A DNA stretch of 64,000 nt from Ampelomyces quisqualis (lineage: Eukaryota > Ascomycota > Dothideomycetes > Pleosporales > Phaeosphaeriaceae). Made by a program: the position numbers and the translations under genes. Under the pieces are notes generated by a model. That model did no database searches and was not told where the DNA came from. It was given only the letters and a program-made list of their open reading frames with translations. This document shows, piece by piece, positions 1-14,308 of this stretch. The first letter of the stretch is position 1. Each line of letters begins with the position of its first letter. The stretch lies in NCBI GenBank assembly GCA_018398575.1, contig JAGTXZ010000018.1:2170001-2234000 (forward strand), read 5' to 3'.

Positions 1-2900
1 GACGTTTAGTACTTAACTAAAGAAGTCTAGGCATATAAGCTAACTACGTGTCCTGCTCTTAATACAATAGTAATACGTTATACCTATATTACTATAGAGA
101 TCTGTAGATGCACCTATCTACACTTAGACCTAAGGTCTATACTATATACCTCTGTAAGCAGCTTAATATAGGCCTTATTAAAGGAGCTATAAAATAACAA
201 CTATAACTTAGCAGAGGCTTACATTAATATTGCAATAACAAGTCTATACTGCGCTACAGCCTAAAGATTTAAGGAAGGAAGAGCTTGTAACAATTAGAAG
301 CCTAGATGTTAATTAGCAAAGAGAATCCTACGTAAACTAGTATAGTACGCCTATCTTATTGTATTAATCTTGTATTAACATTTAGTAGGATCTACTAGGT
401 AACTGCTGCCCTTATATCTGTTGTGTTAATAACACTAGTAGGCTAGATAACTATAGATTGCATTACTATTGTTATGTTAAGCCTAATACAATTAATTAAG
501 AAAAGTTTAATTTCTATATATCTAGGAGAATTGTATTGCTAACTATACCTACTGTATATAGGTAGGTTAAGAGCACTTCTTCTAGGAATAAGTATTATAG
601 TAGGCAATAATCTTGCGTTGTTATTGCAATATTATGCTAACAGGACGTTAGAGATTAATTACCCCTAGGGCCAAAGGAAGGTAATACTCTACCTAGACAA
701 CAAAGTAAGAATTATAATCTGTATTCCTTAGAATCTAGATTTATGTCCTTATATTGCATACTGCTTGCATAGGCAATATAATGTTACTTCTCTACCTCTA
801 TCTAAGCTGCTGGGCTAGCTAACTAATAAGCTCCTTAAGGTTATAAAAAGATCTGTTTACCTAGACATAACAACAGGTAAGCTTATTAATAGCGCAAGAT
901 TATTGCAATAATTAACCTTAGTAGCAAACTTTCTTAGCTTAGCAGAGCTTAAGGCTTTCTGCAACGCCTAACAAGCTACAAGTCTATTTTTAATACATTC
1001 TAGCTTTGCAAATATAGATTAGATTAGTTGTCTATTATACGCATAACGTATAAAGTTCTTTCCTTAGGGGCAAAGCGTTTGTAGTGTAGTTTTTAAGTAG
1101 AAGAGGAATTACAAGAACAAACTACCTAATAAGGTAATGTTTTTGCAATAAGCTTAAAAACTAATACTAATCTTATTGCAATAGAAGTATATCTAAGATA
1201 TCTTTAATAATAAAGATAGAGTTATAATTATTTACTTCTTACAAGTACTTGCTAGAGAGATGCCTTAAGCTTTAATCTTTTAAAGTAGATATGTCTTTTA
1301 AACGCATTAGGGAAACAGGCTTTAACAAGATTATCTTTGCAGTATAGTACCTAAAGTATAAGAAGAGTATATAAGCCTTTAGGTCTTATTGCAATACTAA
1401 TGCGTTATTATAGTTATAACCCTTGCAAGGATTATTATAAACTAAAACTACTGCTATACGTACCAAATAGGCTTCTAACGCCTTTTTAGTGCAATAGCAC
1501 GTAAGACTAGCAAGGAAGTAAAGTGGTTTTACCTGCATAGGTTAGGTTTCTAGGCTATAGTTATAGATATGTGTAGAAAGCAGATAGCTAGTATATATAC
1601 TAATTGAATAGCGTTAATGTAGTCTTAATGCAATACACAGGTCTTAGATACTACCTTTCCCTAATAGATCTATATTATTGCCTATAGGACTTCTATTGCA
1701 AGAACATTGTTTTGTTCTATTAAATTTATCTCTAAAGGAGTATTAATTAAGTAGCTAGTTAGGCTAGCAATAGTAGCACAGTATATAGGCGCATACAGGC
1801 AATCCTAGAAGCAGAATCCTTAATTAAGTACCTTAAGATATGTAATTAGTTAATACGTTAGTATTGCTAGGTTATTGCATAATTACGCTAACGCTGTACA
1901 GTTTATTTAACGCTAGTAGTTGCAGCGTAGGTAAAGCATAAGAAGTACCCTATTATTACTACTAGGCTTAATATGCATTGTTCTTGCATTCTAAACAACA
2001 TTTACAAGATAATACAGGCTTATACTAATGCTGCTAAACAGGTAGGGAATTAGTTATATTCCTATAGTGTTAGAGAATAGTTGTTGCCAGCTATACTTAA
2101 GTAAGTAGTGTAATTGCAATAACATTGTATTGTTAATATATTAAGTGCCTTTAAGCTTAATAAACGCTACGCAGCCTAGTTTCTAGCACATAAAGAATAG
2201 GGGATAAAACACACGTATTAATTAATAATGTTAGAAGACAGGCTCTATAACCATATAGCTTATAAGAGTATAGTATTGCAATATTACTGCATTATTTTTA
2301 CTAATAAATTGTTTAGAACATAAGCACATTAGACAAGCTACAGATATAGAGGAGCTTAATCTAACTAAGACTAATAATTTAATACTAGAAGACTCTATTC
2401 TTTTTAAGGCAACATTAAGTAGTAATGTTCCTAGTATTGCAATAAGAGGGCATTCCTCTCTAAAGAGGAAAAGTAAGAAGAGATTAGTTGTAGGCTCTCT
2501 ATCTAGTATTAAGAAGCTAATACTCTCTTGGCGCAAGTAAGAATACCTATTGCATTAAAACAATGTTACCTAATATAAGTCTAGATTAGCCTTACTATTT
2601 AAAAGTTTACAGGGTTACAAAGACAGGTAGAACTCTACAAGATTATTTAATTGCAATATTAATACAATATTAGTCTTCTTAGCCTAAGCCTACTACGCAC
2701 AGCTACTAGTAATACAACCCTTAATATTAAGGGCCAGTTACAAGAAATTAAAGCTAATTAACAAGAGGCAGATCTTAAGGCATTACAATTGCAAAATTAG
2801 GCACAAGAGCTAGATATACTTAAGCGAAGACAACAGTTAATACAAGATTAAGCGCAAAACTAGAAAAAGTAAGATTGTTACTGTATTGTAGTGTTAGTAG
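1..2900 (+). pseudogene. Intron-rich RIP-degraded gene, left flank
   Basis: A plus-strand gene relic that I do not recognise. Reading the TAG/TAA stops as former Gln codons gives continuous exon frames between clear small introns at 600-643, 877-921, 1134-1184, 1367-1413, 2273-2316 and 2537-2579. These have GTAAG/GTAGG/GTAT donors, TACTAAT or GCTAAC branch points and AG acceptors. The last exon (about 2690-2870) reads as a Gln/Lys/Leu-rich coiled coil. The introns carry the TTGCAAT motif also found in the gene at 37.3-39.2 kb. The 5' end lies outside the window. No domain could be assigned; a transposon-borne gene is possible but unproven. Stops are only TAA/TAG, as expected from CAA/CAG mutated by RIP. 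Confidence 0.5.
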
Positions 2901-5900
2901 TTAGTTAACGTAATAGTAATGTAAATTTATATATAACTTTAATAATAATATTTATATTTTAATTTTAATTCTAAAGAATAAAGTACGCGTTTATATAGTA
3001 TATTACCTTTATTATTTATAGCACCTAATACTTTAATAAGTTTAACTTAAGCTTTATATTTATACAGTTATACTATATATTATATATTAAAAAATTAAAA
3101 TACAATATTTATATATATAAATATATAATTTAGGTATATTTACAAATTTATTTACTATTATTATAGTGTTTTATACTATAGTATACCTAAAATATAATTA
3201 TATAAGTATATATAACTTTATTAAGTTTAAGTATTAATTATTAGTAGTAGCTAGTAGTAATATAAATATTCTCTTAATAGTTTTATCTTACTCTTCTAGT
3301 TTCTAGCTTTTTTATATACCTTAAAAGTATATATCTATATAAATATATAAAAAGATTATATATAATTCTAAAACTACTTTTTAAGGCTCTAATAAAGAAA
3401 CTATATATATAGCTATCTTTATATAAAATAAATATAATTCTTATACTTTTATACTATAGAAACTAAGAATAGTTACATTATATATATATATATATATAAT
3501 ATAACTATCTATATAAATATAATAAGTATATAAATAGATATAATTATAGATAGATAGATATACTATCTATCTCTATATCTATATCTATATCTATATCTAT
3601 ATACTATCTTAATATATATGTATTTATCTAGTTTTACTACTTCTTATAATATTATAAAAGTAGATTTTTACTTTAAGTATCCTTAGCTATAGACATTAAT
3701 AATACTACTATATATATTATATATATTTATAGTAATTATAAATATTATTTCTAGTATAAGTATTACTACTGCTACTACTACTACTAATATAAATACTACA
3801 ACTATAAGTACTATAATAACTATAATAGTATTTAGATATTACTAACTTATAAGAAAGTAATAACTTAAAATATTTTATTTACTGCTAATATTAGTAATAA
3901 GTTATATATACTTAAATGAAGTAGTTACTATATACTTAAGATTAATAGTAATTATTCTCTACTACTGTACCTTAAGTTATCTAAATCTACAACTAAAAAT
4001 AAGATTACTAGATCTAATATTTAGTTACTATATAAAGATAGTCTATATAATCTATTTAGTAGAAGGTTATTATATATTATATAACTAAACGTAGATAATT
4101 CTTTAGTAAAACAGAATATAGGTAAACTTTTAATTACTTATAGTAATTATAATAACTACTTTACTATAGCTATATAAATATAATATATCTAATTTATATT
4201 AAAACTTAAGCTTTAGATGTAAATACCTAGTTTTACATAATAATAGTATAGCCTATAGTATAGATATTAGAACTATATATAATAGCTCTTTAGAAGATAT
4301 AAATAGTAGTTTTTCTTCTTATTCTACTAGTTTTAGAAAATTTAAATATACAATTTTCAATCTAGTAGATTATAAAGAAGTGTTACTTAAATTTATAATA
4401 AATAAAGTTTACCTTTTTATATAGTATATAGTAATAGTATTAATATCTTTACTAGCTATATAAATAGTAATATATATACTATAAGTAGAACACTTATTAA
4501 AGATAAACTAGATATATTATTTAGAGAATAGTATCTCTAATCTAAAAAATTATAATTAGATTATAGTTATCTAATTTCTATTACTTTAAAATAAGTAGGT
4601 AGTTAGTAATAATATAGACTTTTTTACTATAACTATATATATTAATAATAATAAACTTTAATTAAAAAGTTATTTACTAGCTTTTAGAACTCTAAAAGAT
4701 TATAATATCTATATAGGTAATATATTTTTTTTACTACTAAATAGTATATTAAAGGATTATAAGATATAAACCAAACTATTATCTAGATCTAGAGATAATA
4801 CTAGTAGTATAACTAGAGTAGTAAAAGAGCTATAGACTAAATATAAAACTTAATTTAATAATATAGTTATAGATATTAGATATATACTATATATTATATA
4901 TTTTAAAACTAATTCTATATTATCTATTCTCTACTTTATTAGTAATAGTTATAGATTTTATTATAGTAAATTTAAGTAGTTACCTAATAGCCTAATATAT
5001 TATATGCGTAAATTATAGCTGTTAAATATAACTACCTTCTTATATATAATTTTAGATAACTAATAGAATAATATAAAGAAACTAGCTATAGTAAAATTAT
5101 AGCGCCCTTTAAACTAGTAAATAATTATACTACAAAGTAGTTTTTAACTTATTATATACTAAAAAGGTTTTTCTATTCTAAAGATAAAATAGAAGAAGTA
5201 TTAAATTTAATAAAAGCTTTATATAAAAGTAAGTAAAATATATTAATATAACTAAAACTAACATAAGTTTATAAGAGTAGAACTCTCTAGTCTTAATTAA
5301 GAATATTTTATTTGTATTTATTAAGCATATATAAGTTTTTAACTCTCTAATTATAGTAATACTTACGTAGTACTTTACTATATATCTAAAATTATAACGC
5401 GTTTAGAATAAGAAAACCTTTATAGTATAACTCTAAGTACTAAATTTTTAGAAAAAGTATTAAAAGAATCTATAATAAAAACGTAAAAGTATTATTCTAT
5501 TAATAGTATTAGCTTCTTTAGACTCTAAACTAGAGTCTTTAGCTATAATTACTACTTTACATCTATAACATTAATAAGAAATATTCTATTAAAAAAGGTT
5601 TAGTAGTAGTTATTATATAGAAACTAAAGATTTTCTGTTAAAAGTATTTAAGAGCTATTAATTAGAATTTAATTCTAGTAATATAGATTCTATAGAAAAT
5701 AATAATATTCTACATAATAAAGATTATAGTTGTAATATATAATATTATTCTAATACTAATTTTAAAAGTAATATAAATAGAGACAAATAAGATATATAAG
5801 TAGATAGACTATCTATAAATAAAAATGCTAGTATATTAGACTATTATAAAGAAAAGAAAAAAACCTTATATTATATAATATAGCTAAAGACTACTTAGTT

Positions 5901-6727
5901 ATATTAGCTAGTTCTAGTACTAGTAAAGCTATTATTACTAAAGTAATTAATATAGTAACTAAAGCTAAAAATAGACTATTACCTAATGCTATTTAATACT
6001 TTATACTATTAAAGTTATAGAATAGTATAGAACTAGAAGAAATTAATAGTAATATAGATATAGTGTTTAGTTCTATACCTAAAGATTTAGGGGCTAGATT
6101 TCTAATAGAAAATATAACTTCTAGTTTAGATAGTAGAAGTATAGCTAGTACTATTTTATATAGTAGTTAGTAATATATTAATAGCTTTTTAAAGCTTATA
6201 TATAGAGATTTTCTTTATTATTTCTTTACTTCTCTATTTATATTAGTAGAATAGAGATTATATATCTTATTATTAAGATAACAAAAAAATTAAATACTAA
6301 CTTTAAAAGACAAATTTATATAGAAGTATACTTTTGTTTTTAAATAAAATATATAAGTATCTTAGATTAACACTTATATATAATAAATTTACAAATTTAA
6401 ATAGAACTAATATATATCTTACAAGTAAGAAAAATATTTAAAGTAATTATATAGTCTAAACTAAATACTCTAGTATTATCTAAAATTACATTAATTCCAA
6501 AAATATTACTATATTAAATAGGTATAGCTAATATAAAGTATATAGTATATAGATTAAAAAAACTATATACTTTTTAGTCTAAAGTCTATATTATAATATA
6601 AACTAAGTAGTATATAACTTCTAATAATATGTACTAAATACTAGTAGCTATAAAGCTTAAAAAAGATTAGTTATATATATATATGTAAAATATACTAGCT
6701 AGTAAGTATATAACTAGTAAATAATAT
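2901..6727. other. Very AT-rich RIP-degraded DNA
   Basis: There is no surviving reading frame. Base composition is extreme (mostly A/T with TA-rich words), with almost no TCA, CCA, TGA or TGG. A short microsatellite of ATCTAT units lies at about 3571-3603. It is probably an ancient repeat hit by RIP several times, since it is the target into which the first Gypsy-I copy inserted. The same kind of DNA resumes at 27,958 and at 35,195. I could not assign it to an element class. Confidence 0.5.
3571..3603. repeat. ATCTAT microsatellite
   Basis: About five tandem copies of a six-base ATCTAT unit, preceded by TAGA/TATC simple sequence, inside AT-rich DNA. Confidence 0.7.
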
Positions 6728-7026
6728 TGTAACAAGCACATGCAAATATATGTTACATCTGATACCTTATAAAGGCTTAGTAACAGATTATGTAAGAAGC
6801 TAGCAGATTAGAACTAAAAGCGCTCTAACAGCGCTCTAACTTAGCTGCTACGCCTACTATAAATATAAGCCTATAGCATAGATAGAGGACAAGTTTCTCT
6901 TGTCCTTCTATACAAGACCTATAGGTGTATAGCTAATCTAGAATCTCTAATACAACACGCACTTCTATATGCCTCTAATACGTATCTAATTTAATCTTAA
7001 TAGCTATACTTACCTGCGTTGTTACA
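6728..7026 (+). repeat. 5' LTR of Gypsy-I copy A
   Basis: 299 bp, TGTAAC...GTTACA ends. It matches the LTR at 27,659-27,957 in the same orientation and the four LTRs of copies B and C in reverse complement. The sequence just inside it is the reverse complement of the inner edge of the LTRs at 20,502 and 34,891, which fixes the polarity. Confidence 0.93.
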
Positions 7027-8284
7027 TTACAAGAGAAACTTTATCCTACTAGTAATAGCATTTATATAATATTACAATTTACTTTTAAAAAGATTGCGTT
7101 AAAACGTCTAGAACCTTATCTAAATTAGATCTGTTTACAACCTTAAATCTATTAAACACAGTTAGGATCCCTTAGATCTTCTAACAGCTAAAGCCTTTAG
7201 GTTTAGATCTTCCTATTAACACAACAGTTAAGATTACTTTAGAAAAGTTACGTTTGGCGCTATAATAGAAACTTAGAGACTATTAATAACTTAGGAGTAT
7301 CAGAGGCAACGCTAATAACTCCCCCTAAAGAACTAACTCTAGGAGCCTTTCTCTAAGACAACTCTGTATCAACTGTAACAACCTAGCAACAGAGTGCTAA
7401 AGCAAAAAAGACAGACACTAAGGAACCTCCTTAGCCTAGAGCTGCACCAAATCTAACTTCTACCTAAATAGAAGTTAATTAATTACAACAAGATTTGAAA
7501 CAAGCTTTAGCAGAAATTAATTCCCTTAAGAAAAGACTAACTCTGTTAATAGAACTAGATAAGCTCTTACCTACTACTAAATTACTCTAGAATAATTCTG
7601 CACTCTACTGTTTATTTAACAGCTTTACATCTAAGTACTTACATTACTATAAAGGCTTTTGCTAACTTTAACAATCTAAGAAAACGCCTAATATAGACAA
7701 TCTTAGTAATAGAAAAGATTCTACCTTCTGCTAATAGCAGGCCTCTATCTAGAATTAACTTAAGATTAACTTAGATTACTATTAGACTAAAAGACAACGC
7801 ATAGCCTTAGTATAAGGCTACACTACAGGATTAGCTAAGGGCTATCTTAAGCTACAATATTTATTAGATACTAATTAAGAGTAATTCTAGAACGCTAAGC
7901 AAATAATTAGGCTACTTAAGTTTTACTTTATTATAGGTAACAAGGTAGCTAAAAGCTAAGTAGCTTTTAATTAAATATAGATAACTAAGAAGGAAATATT
8001 CCTCTTGTTTAAAGCTAAGTTTCTAAGTTCTGCAGTTAAGAGACAAGTACCCCCTTTAGAGTAGTTTTACTACTTATAGACTAAGATTACGCTAGGGTTG
8101 CAAGCCCCTAACCTAGGATTTAGGCACTAATAGAAGAACTTATTTAATTAGATAGTAGAACACCTTACTACATACAATATAGAGTAGAAGAACAACTCTA
8201 TACTAAGTATAACACTAGCTACTACTAGGTTGCTAATTAGGTTAGCTCTACAACAGAATTTAGAGCCAAATCAGACTACTACTA
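7027..8284 (+). pseudogene. gag (5' part) of Gypsy-I copy A
   Basis: A gag-like frame broken by TAG/TAA stops. It breaks off at 8284 because Gypsy-II inserted here; the frame resumes at 22,399. The uninterrupted equivalent in copy B (about 19,200-20,400, reverse strand) confirms that the two parts were once contiguous. Confidence 0.8.
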
Positions 8285-8566
8285 TGTAAGGATGCTACAG
8301 CGTAGAGCTGTTGGTTACGCAGTAATGCGCCTGCGCTACAATAACGCTACCCTAGCGTCCTTACGCGTAGAACGCGCACAGCTACCCTAGCGTCTTAATA
8401 GCGCTACGCTAGCGTAAACCTAGTGCATTCTAGTTATAAGAACACGCGTCTAGTTGTATCTATAAAAGAGCAGTTTTGCACTAAAGTAGCAGAACAGAAA
8501 TTAACTTACTTTTACCTATACTACTATTGTTATCTTGTAACTTTGCTGCTATACAAACCTCTTATA
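8285..8566 (+). repeat. 5' LTR of Gypsy-II
   Basis: 282 bp, aligned end to end with 22,112-22,393. It is GC-richer than its surroundings, with repeated GCGCTA/AACGCTAGCG words. The short open frame inside it is not a gene. Confidence 0.93.
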
Positions 8567-8639
8567 GTTTTAATTTCTCTACCTTACAAAAGGATAGCGG
8601 CCTAGTTACCTAATAACAATAGATTAGAATCTGCTCCTA

Positions 8640-11600
8640 AGCCTACCAGCTAATCTATTAAGGGAAAACACCTCTAATAAGGAATTAATGCTTAGCCTAA
8701 GCAAACGCTTAGCGCAGCTAAAGCGCTAGCGCTAAGAACTTAAGAAGTAAGCTAAGATCTAGACTCTAGAGGAGGAAGTACGCTAATAGAAGCAATTATT
8801 AGCAGGTAAATAACCTCTCCTACCTCTTAAACAGCTCTTAGGCGCCCTAAATAAAATAGATCTACTAACCCTCCTAGTTGGACGCGATACGTCCCTACTA
8901 GCGTAACGCCCCTAACTTAACCTATTAGCGCTACTAAGACGCGGGCTAAAGATTAAGAAAATCTCTGTTTTTAAAGGCAAGGAAATTAGGGAGTATTAGA
9001 ACTTTAAGGCTAGGCTATCTATTGCCTTTCAATTAGACCCCTTAGCCTTCTAGCTTAAGGATCAAAAGATTGCCTTTACCCTCTAATACCTACAAACTAC
9101 GTTTTAACAAATATAGATATAAAGAGAATAGGAAGACAATAGTAAAACGCTAGCGTAGCGTAACATAATATTCTTTCTACTTAATTAGATTAAGAGCCCT
9201 GTAAATAAAGAGCTTTAAGTTACTATATAGTATCAAAAGGCATCTTAAAAAGACAGCTAAATAGTAAACAAATTTGCAGCCTATCTATCTACTTTAGAAA
9301 ATTAGGTAAATCCCTCTTATAAATAGAAACACTTAGTAATGCACTTGTACAGTAAACTCTACCTAGAGATTAGAGTAGCTCTCTCTAACTATACTAAGTT
9401 TTTTACTACCTGTAGAGAACTTATTAAACGCGCTATAACGCTAGAAGATAACTTGCGCTGTAGTAGTAGTATGCTGTTGCTATACTATTACACACACAAA
9501 ACGCCTAGTACAGGAAAAACTTTGCAGCCTAAACTAGACGCAATAGCTCTATAACGTTGTGTTGCTAGCACTGCAAACCTAAGCCTAAAGCTAACTAACG
9601 CCTACTACTATTGCAGCAAGATAGGCTATTAGGCTAGAGAGTGTAGATTAAGGCTTAACAGCTTTTTTCTTGTTACTAGTTCAAACGCAATACAAACAAA
9701 AAACAAGTAGGCCTAAGAGGAGCTTCTCTCTTAACAGCCTAAGTCTTACTATAATAGGAGAATTGTATTAAAGTACTTAAGACGCTGCGTAACAATAGCG
9801 CTGCGTAGCCTACACAAATTCTAATTAACTGTAGTGCAGAACTTAGCACTATTAACAAGAGAGTTGCCTTACTTAAGGATCTTCCTTATATTAACAGCGC
9901 TACGCTACTAACTATCTACTTACTAGACTTAAGCACTATGCCTAGCTTCTACGCTTATTAAGCTTATCTAACAATAAAGGACAACTAAGGCATAACTAAG
10001 TCCTTTACTACTATTCTATACAGAATTGCTAATGCAGCACAACCTGTTATTTTGGGTCTACTAAGCCTAAAAGAGAGGCGTGTTATTATTAACTGCAAGT
10101 TAAAGCAGTAGCGCTACAAGCTTAACACTAATGCAATAAGAGTTAAAGACGCAAAAACCTTTGCAGGATCTCTTTATAATAAGCCAAGCGTGTACGCAGT
10201 CCTAGTAGGTAGTCTATAATCCTCTTTTGCTAAATACCTATTGTAGCCTCTTAAACTTAAGGATTTTAAAGACGTTGCAAATAGTAACGCTGCTAACGCG
10301 CTGCTGTAGCACTATAGAGGTAACTACGCTATTAAGTTAGAAGAAGGAACTATAGCTCTATATAGGCTGCTCTATAACCTCTTACTAAAGGAGCTAAGCG
10401 TGCTGCGCAACTACTTAGCAATAGTGCAAAGCCTAGGCTAAATCTAAGAAAGTATAAGCCCTATAGGGGCACCTATTCTATTTGTGCCTAAAAAAGATAG
10501 AACGCTACGCCTTTACGTAGATTATTAAGGCCTTAATTAAGTTACTAAGAAGAATAGACTAGCTCTTTTCTTAATTAAAGAAACTCTTAATTGGCTCTGT
10601 AGATTAGTAAAGTTTACTAAGCTTGATCTTAAGAACGCATATTACTAGATTAGGATCTAGCAAGGCAACAAGTAGAAGACAGCGTTTTGTACGCAATACA
10701 GCTACTTTAAGTACATAGTTATACCCTTTAGGCTAACTAACGCGCCTGCTACGTTCTAGAGGTATATTAACAGAGCCTTAGCCTTGTATTTAGATATCTT
10801 TTGCGTTGTCTATCTTAACAATATTCTAATCTTTTCTTAAAAGAGGGAGGATTATTAGGAATAGGTAAGAAAAGTACTTGCTAAGCTAAGAGAATACAGC
10901 CTTTTTGTTAATTTAAAAAAGTGTACCTTTACTACTAACTAAGTTAAGTTCCTAGGGTTTATTGTGCGCCTTAACAGCGTTACAATAGATCTAGAACAGG
11001 TTTACGCAGTTATTAATTAGCCTATACTAATATTCTTTAAGAATGTTTAAGTCTTTCTAGGCTTTGCAAACTTCTATTAACGCTTTATACAGAGTTTCTC
11101 TGTTATTGTTAGCCTAATTACTAATCTCTTAAAAGGATTAGTTTAAGGGAAGAAGTCTAGTCCTTTTAACTAGCCTAACGCTGTAGAGAAAGCAAAGCGC
11201 TAGCTATGCAACAGGTTTGCAACTGCGCCTATCCTGCAGCACTATAATTATACACTCCTATCTAAGTTAGAAACTAATGCCTCTATTTAGAGAGTAGTAG
11301 GTATCTTCTTCTAACTCTATGCAGATAAGAACTAGCACTCTATAGCCTTTTAGTTAAGGAAGCTCTTGCCTGCAGAAAGAAACTACTACATATACAACCT
11401 AGAGCTTCTTGCTATTGTTATAGCAGTGTAGCACTAGCGTTACTACGTTAAGAGGCTAGCAATTTAGTTAGAAATATAGACAGACTATAACAACCTACGC
11501 GGCTTTATAGGCACGTTAACTCTATCTAGAAGACAGGCTAGCTAGGTAATAAAGCTAGCTGCTTACAACTTTAAGATTAAGCATTAGTCTAGAAAGACAA

Positions 11601-13510
11601 ATCCTGTAGACAGGCCTTTAAGGCAACCTGTAGACAACAGTAATATACTAGATATTTAACTATTAGATATATTGCTAGCACTGCAAAAGAAGTTGCAGCT
11701 AGCAGGAACCTAAGCTAAGCTACCTAGGGAGGAGCTAGCGTTAGTAGAAAGCTAGATAATAGCTTAATAGTAAGCAGGCACTCTACATCTTAGTAAAGAT
11801 GTTTCTATAAGCCTAGCGCACAGTGTTAAGGCAACAGCTACAAGCTACAGCTTTAATTAGAAGATCTCTAAGAGCAGACTAGTAGTAACCTAAAGGGTTA
11901 CGCAGTTACAAAGCCTAACGCATAGCGTTAAGGTAACAGCTAGAAGCTATAGCCTTAATTAGGAGATTCCTAAGGGCAGACTAGTAATAGCCTAAAGGGT
12001 TACGCAGTTACAAGCAAAAGCTGCAGCCTTAGAGAGGTTAGCTTATAAGAAACTCTTTAAGTTCTTCTTTAAAATCTGTGTATAAGTATAACAGAATAAC
12101 CTAGAAGTAGTTGTAATACGCAGGGACGTTAAATCCCTAGCGTCTGCCTGTTAAGGCGCTAGCAAACGCCTAAGGCACTAGAAGCTTAACGCTTTAGGCA
12201 GCCTTTAGTTTAAGGACTAATTATATATCCTACTAGAGCTAGCTCTTAGGGCTAAGCTTCTTAAGCTGTATTACAACAATTTACTTGCTAGCTATTTTAG
12301 GTAGGCTAAAACGCTTAAGCTTGTGGCCTGATACTACTATTAGCCTAGGCTTAAGAAAGAGCTTAAGGAGTATATTAACTCTTACTTAGTGTGCTAAGGT
12401 ACAAAGTTACTTAAGTAGTGCTCTACTAGTGTGTTAAACGCGCTTCCTTAACCTTAGAGACTATAGCAAGAAATTATAATAGATTTTGTTACAGGCCTAC
12501 TGCCTGCTAAGCGCTACAGCGTTGTGTACAACGCAATACTTATTATAGTTAACAAGTACACAAAAATAGCTAAGTATATTCCTACACAGAAAATAGTTAC
12601 TACCTTATAATTAGTAGATCTGTTTTTAGAACACGTTGTACAATTCTTTGGCTTACCTAAAGGTATTGTATTAGACTAAGAAAGTGTTTTTACTTTGTAG
12701 TTCTAGGTAGACTTCTACTTTGTAGCGAAGGTAAAGTACTAGCTTAGTACTGCCTTTTATCTGCAAACAGACAGCTAAACAGAGCGTTAGAATTAAACGC
12801 TAGAGTAATACTTAAGGGCTTTTGTAAGCAATTAACCTAATAATTGGGTATACCTTCTGTTACTAGTAGAGTTTGTATATAATAATGCTAGACAGGCTAT
12901 ATTAGGAGTATCTCTATTCTTTGCCTGCTATAGGTTCTACCTGCGCCTTAACTGCGAGCTAACAGTGCCTACTAAAGTTTCTAGTATTAGAGAAAGGTTG
13001 CAGAAGCTTATACAAACTTAGGACGCTTTGGCTGATTACTAGAGCAAAAGTTTGCAATACTAGGAATAATATTACAACAAGAAATATAGGCTCTAAGGGT
13101 TTAAACCAAAGGATATAGTTCTCTTATTAATAAAGTATCTGCGCCTGCGCAGCGCTAGCAAAAAGCTATTGCTGCGCTAAATAGGCCCCTTTCTAGTAGA
13201 TAAGTAAATTAGCTTATAAGCTTTTAGAATCTTACTTCTATTACACGTAAAGGTCTACTCTGTATTCTATACGTCCTTGCTCTAGCTGTTTGTGCTAAGG
13301 AAGAGAGAAGAATTAACTCTACCTAGGCCTGTTAACCTAGACAACAGTAATAAGCTAGGGCAACGCTATAAGGTTAAAGCTATCCTAGCAAAGCAGCGCA
13401 ACAGACGTTTGGTAAATTACCTAGTTAAATAGAAAGGCTGGCTACTAGAATATAATGAGTGGGTTAATTAAAAAGACATAGATATATTACTTATAGAAAA
13501 GTATAACTAG
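8640..13510 (+). pseudogene. gag-pol of Gypsy-II, RIP-inactivated
   Basis: A continuous gag-pol frame if TAG/TAA are read as former Gln. The gag zinc knuckle is at about 9600-9645, with the first Cys and the His mutated to Tyr (TGC and CAT changed to TAC and TAT) while GEC-type Cys remains. The RT (about 10,470-11,030) shows the APILFVPKKD motif and the active site YLDD changed to YLNN by G-to-A mutations. RNase H follows at about 11,270-11,640. Integrase (about 12,360-13,150) has its TDGQTE motif altered, and the C-terminal chromodomain (about 13,390-13,490) reads VKxKGWLLEYNEW. It cannot encode active enzymes: dozens of stops and lost catalytic residues. Confidence 0.85.
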
Positions 13511-13684
13511 AGAGGAGATTGATTATTATTACAAATTAATATACAGAAAAAACAAAAGGAAAAACAAAGGAAAAAAAAAGAAAAAAGAAAAAAAAACCAG
13601 GCGCCTTAGTAGCGCAACGCTAGCGCCTAAGCAGCGCGACTAAGCACAAACGCTAGCTTACTTCAGGAAGTTCTTGTTATCTAG

Positions 13685-13983
13685 TGTAACGACGCAGGTA
13701 GGTACAGCTATTAGGATTGAATTAGATACGTATTAGAGGCATATAGAAGTGCGTGTTGTATCAGAGATTCTAGATTGGCTATACACCTATAGGTCTTGTA
13801 TAGAAGGACAAGAGAAACTTGTCCTCTATCTATGCTATAGGCTTATATTTATAGTAGGCGTAGCAGCTGAGTTAGAGTACTATTAGAGCGCTTTTGGTCT
13901 TAATCTGCTAGCTCCTTACATAATCTGTTACTAAGCCTTTATAAGGTATTAGATGTAACATGTGTTTGCATGTGCTTGTTATA
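13685..13983 (-). repeat. 3' LTR of Gypsy-I copy B
   Basis: 299 bp; reverse-complement orientation relative to the LTR at 6728. The end TGTTACA has become TGTTATA. Confidence 0.92.
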
Positions 13984-14308
13984 TTACCTCTCTTCTTGAA
14001 ATTAATAGTCTCTATTAATTAGGTCTATATTAGTGTTGTTTTAGATACCTCTCTAAATTGTTGTAAACTTATATTTACCTTAAGTTTATTTTAGGATAAC
14101 ATAATATAGCTGTTTGTTATTGTTTTGATCTGCGCGCTAGCGCGTTTAAAGTTTCTAACTTTACCTTAAGCTTTTTAAGTATATATACAAGGCTAGCTCT
14201 CTAGTATACTACTTCTCTATACTCTTCTCCTACACGTTTGTATACCTATAGCTATCTAACTGCTCTCCTAATTTAATTGTTAGCTAATTGTTTCTGCAGA
14301 TACACATA

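Noticed and set aside
2231..2536. 101-codon minus-strand open frame
   Set aside because: It crosses plus-strand introns and exons of the RIP-damaged gene and is open only because of base composition.
8423..8605. 60-codon plus-strand open frame
   Set aside because: It lies inside the 5' LTR of Gypsy-II, and the matching 3' LTR carries no conserved coding signal.
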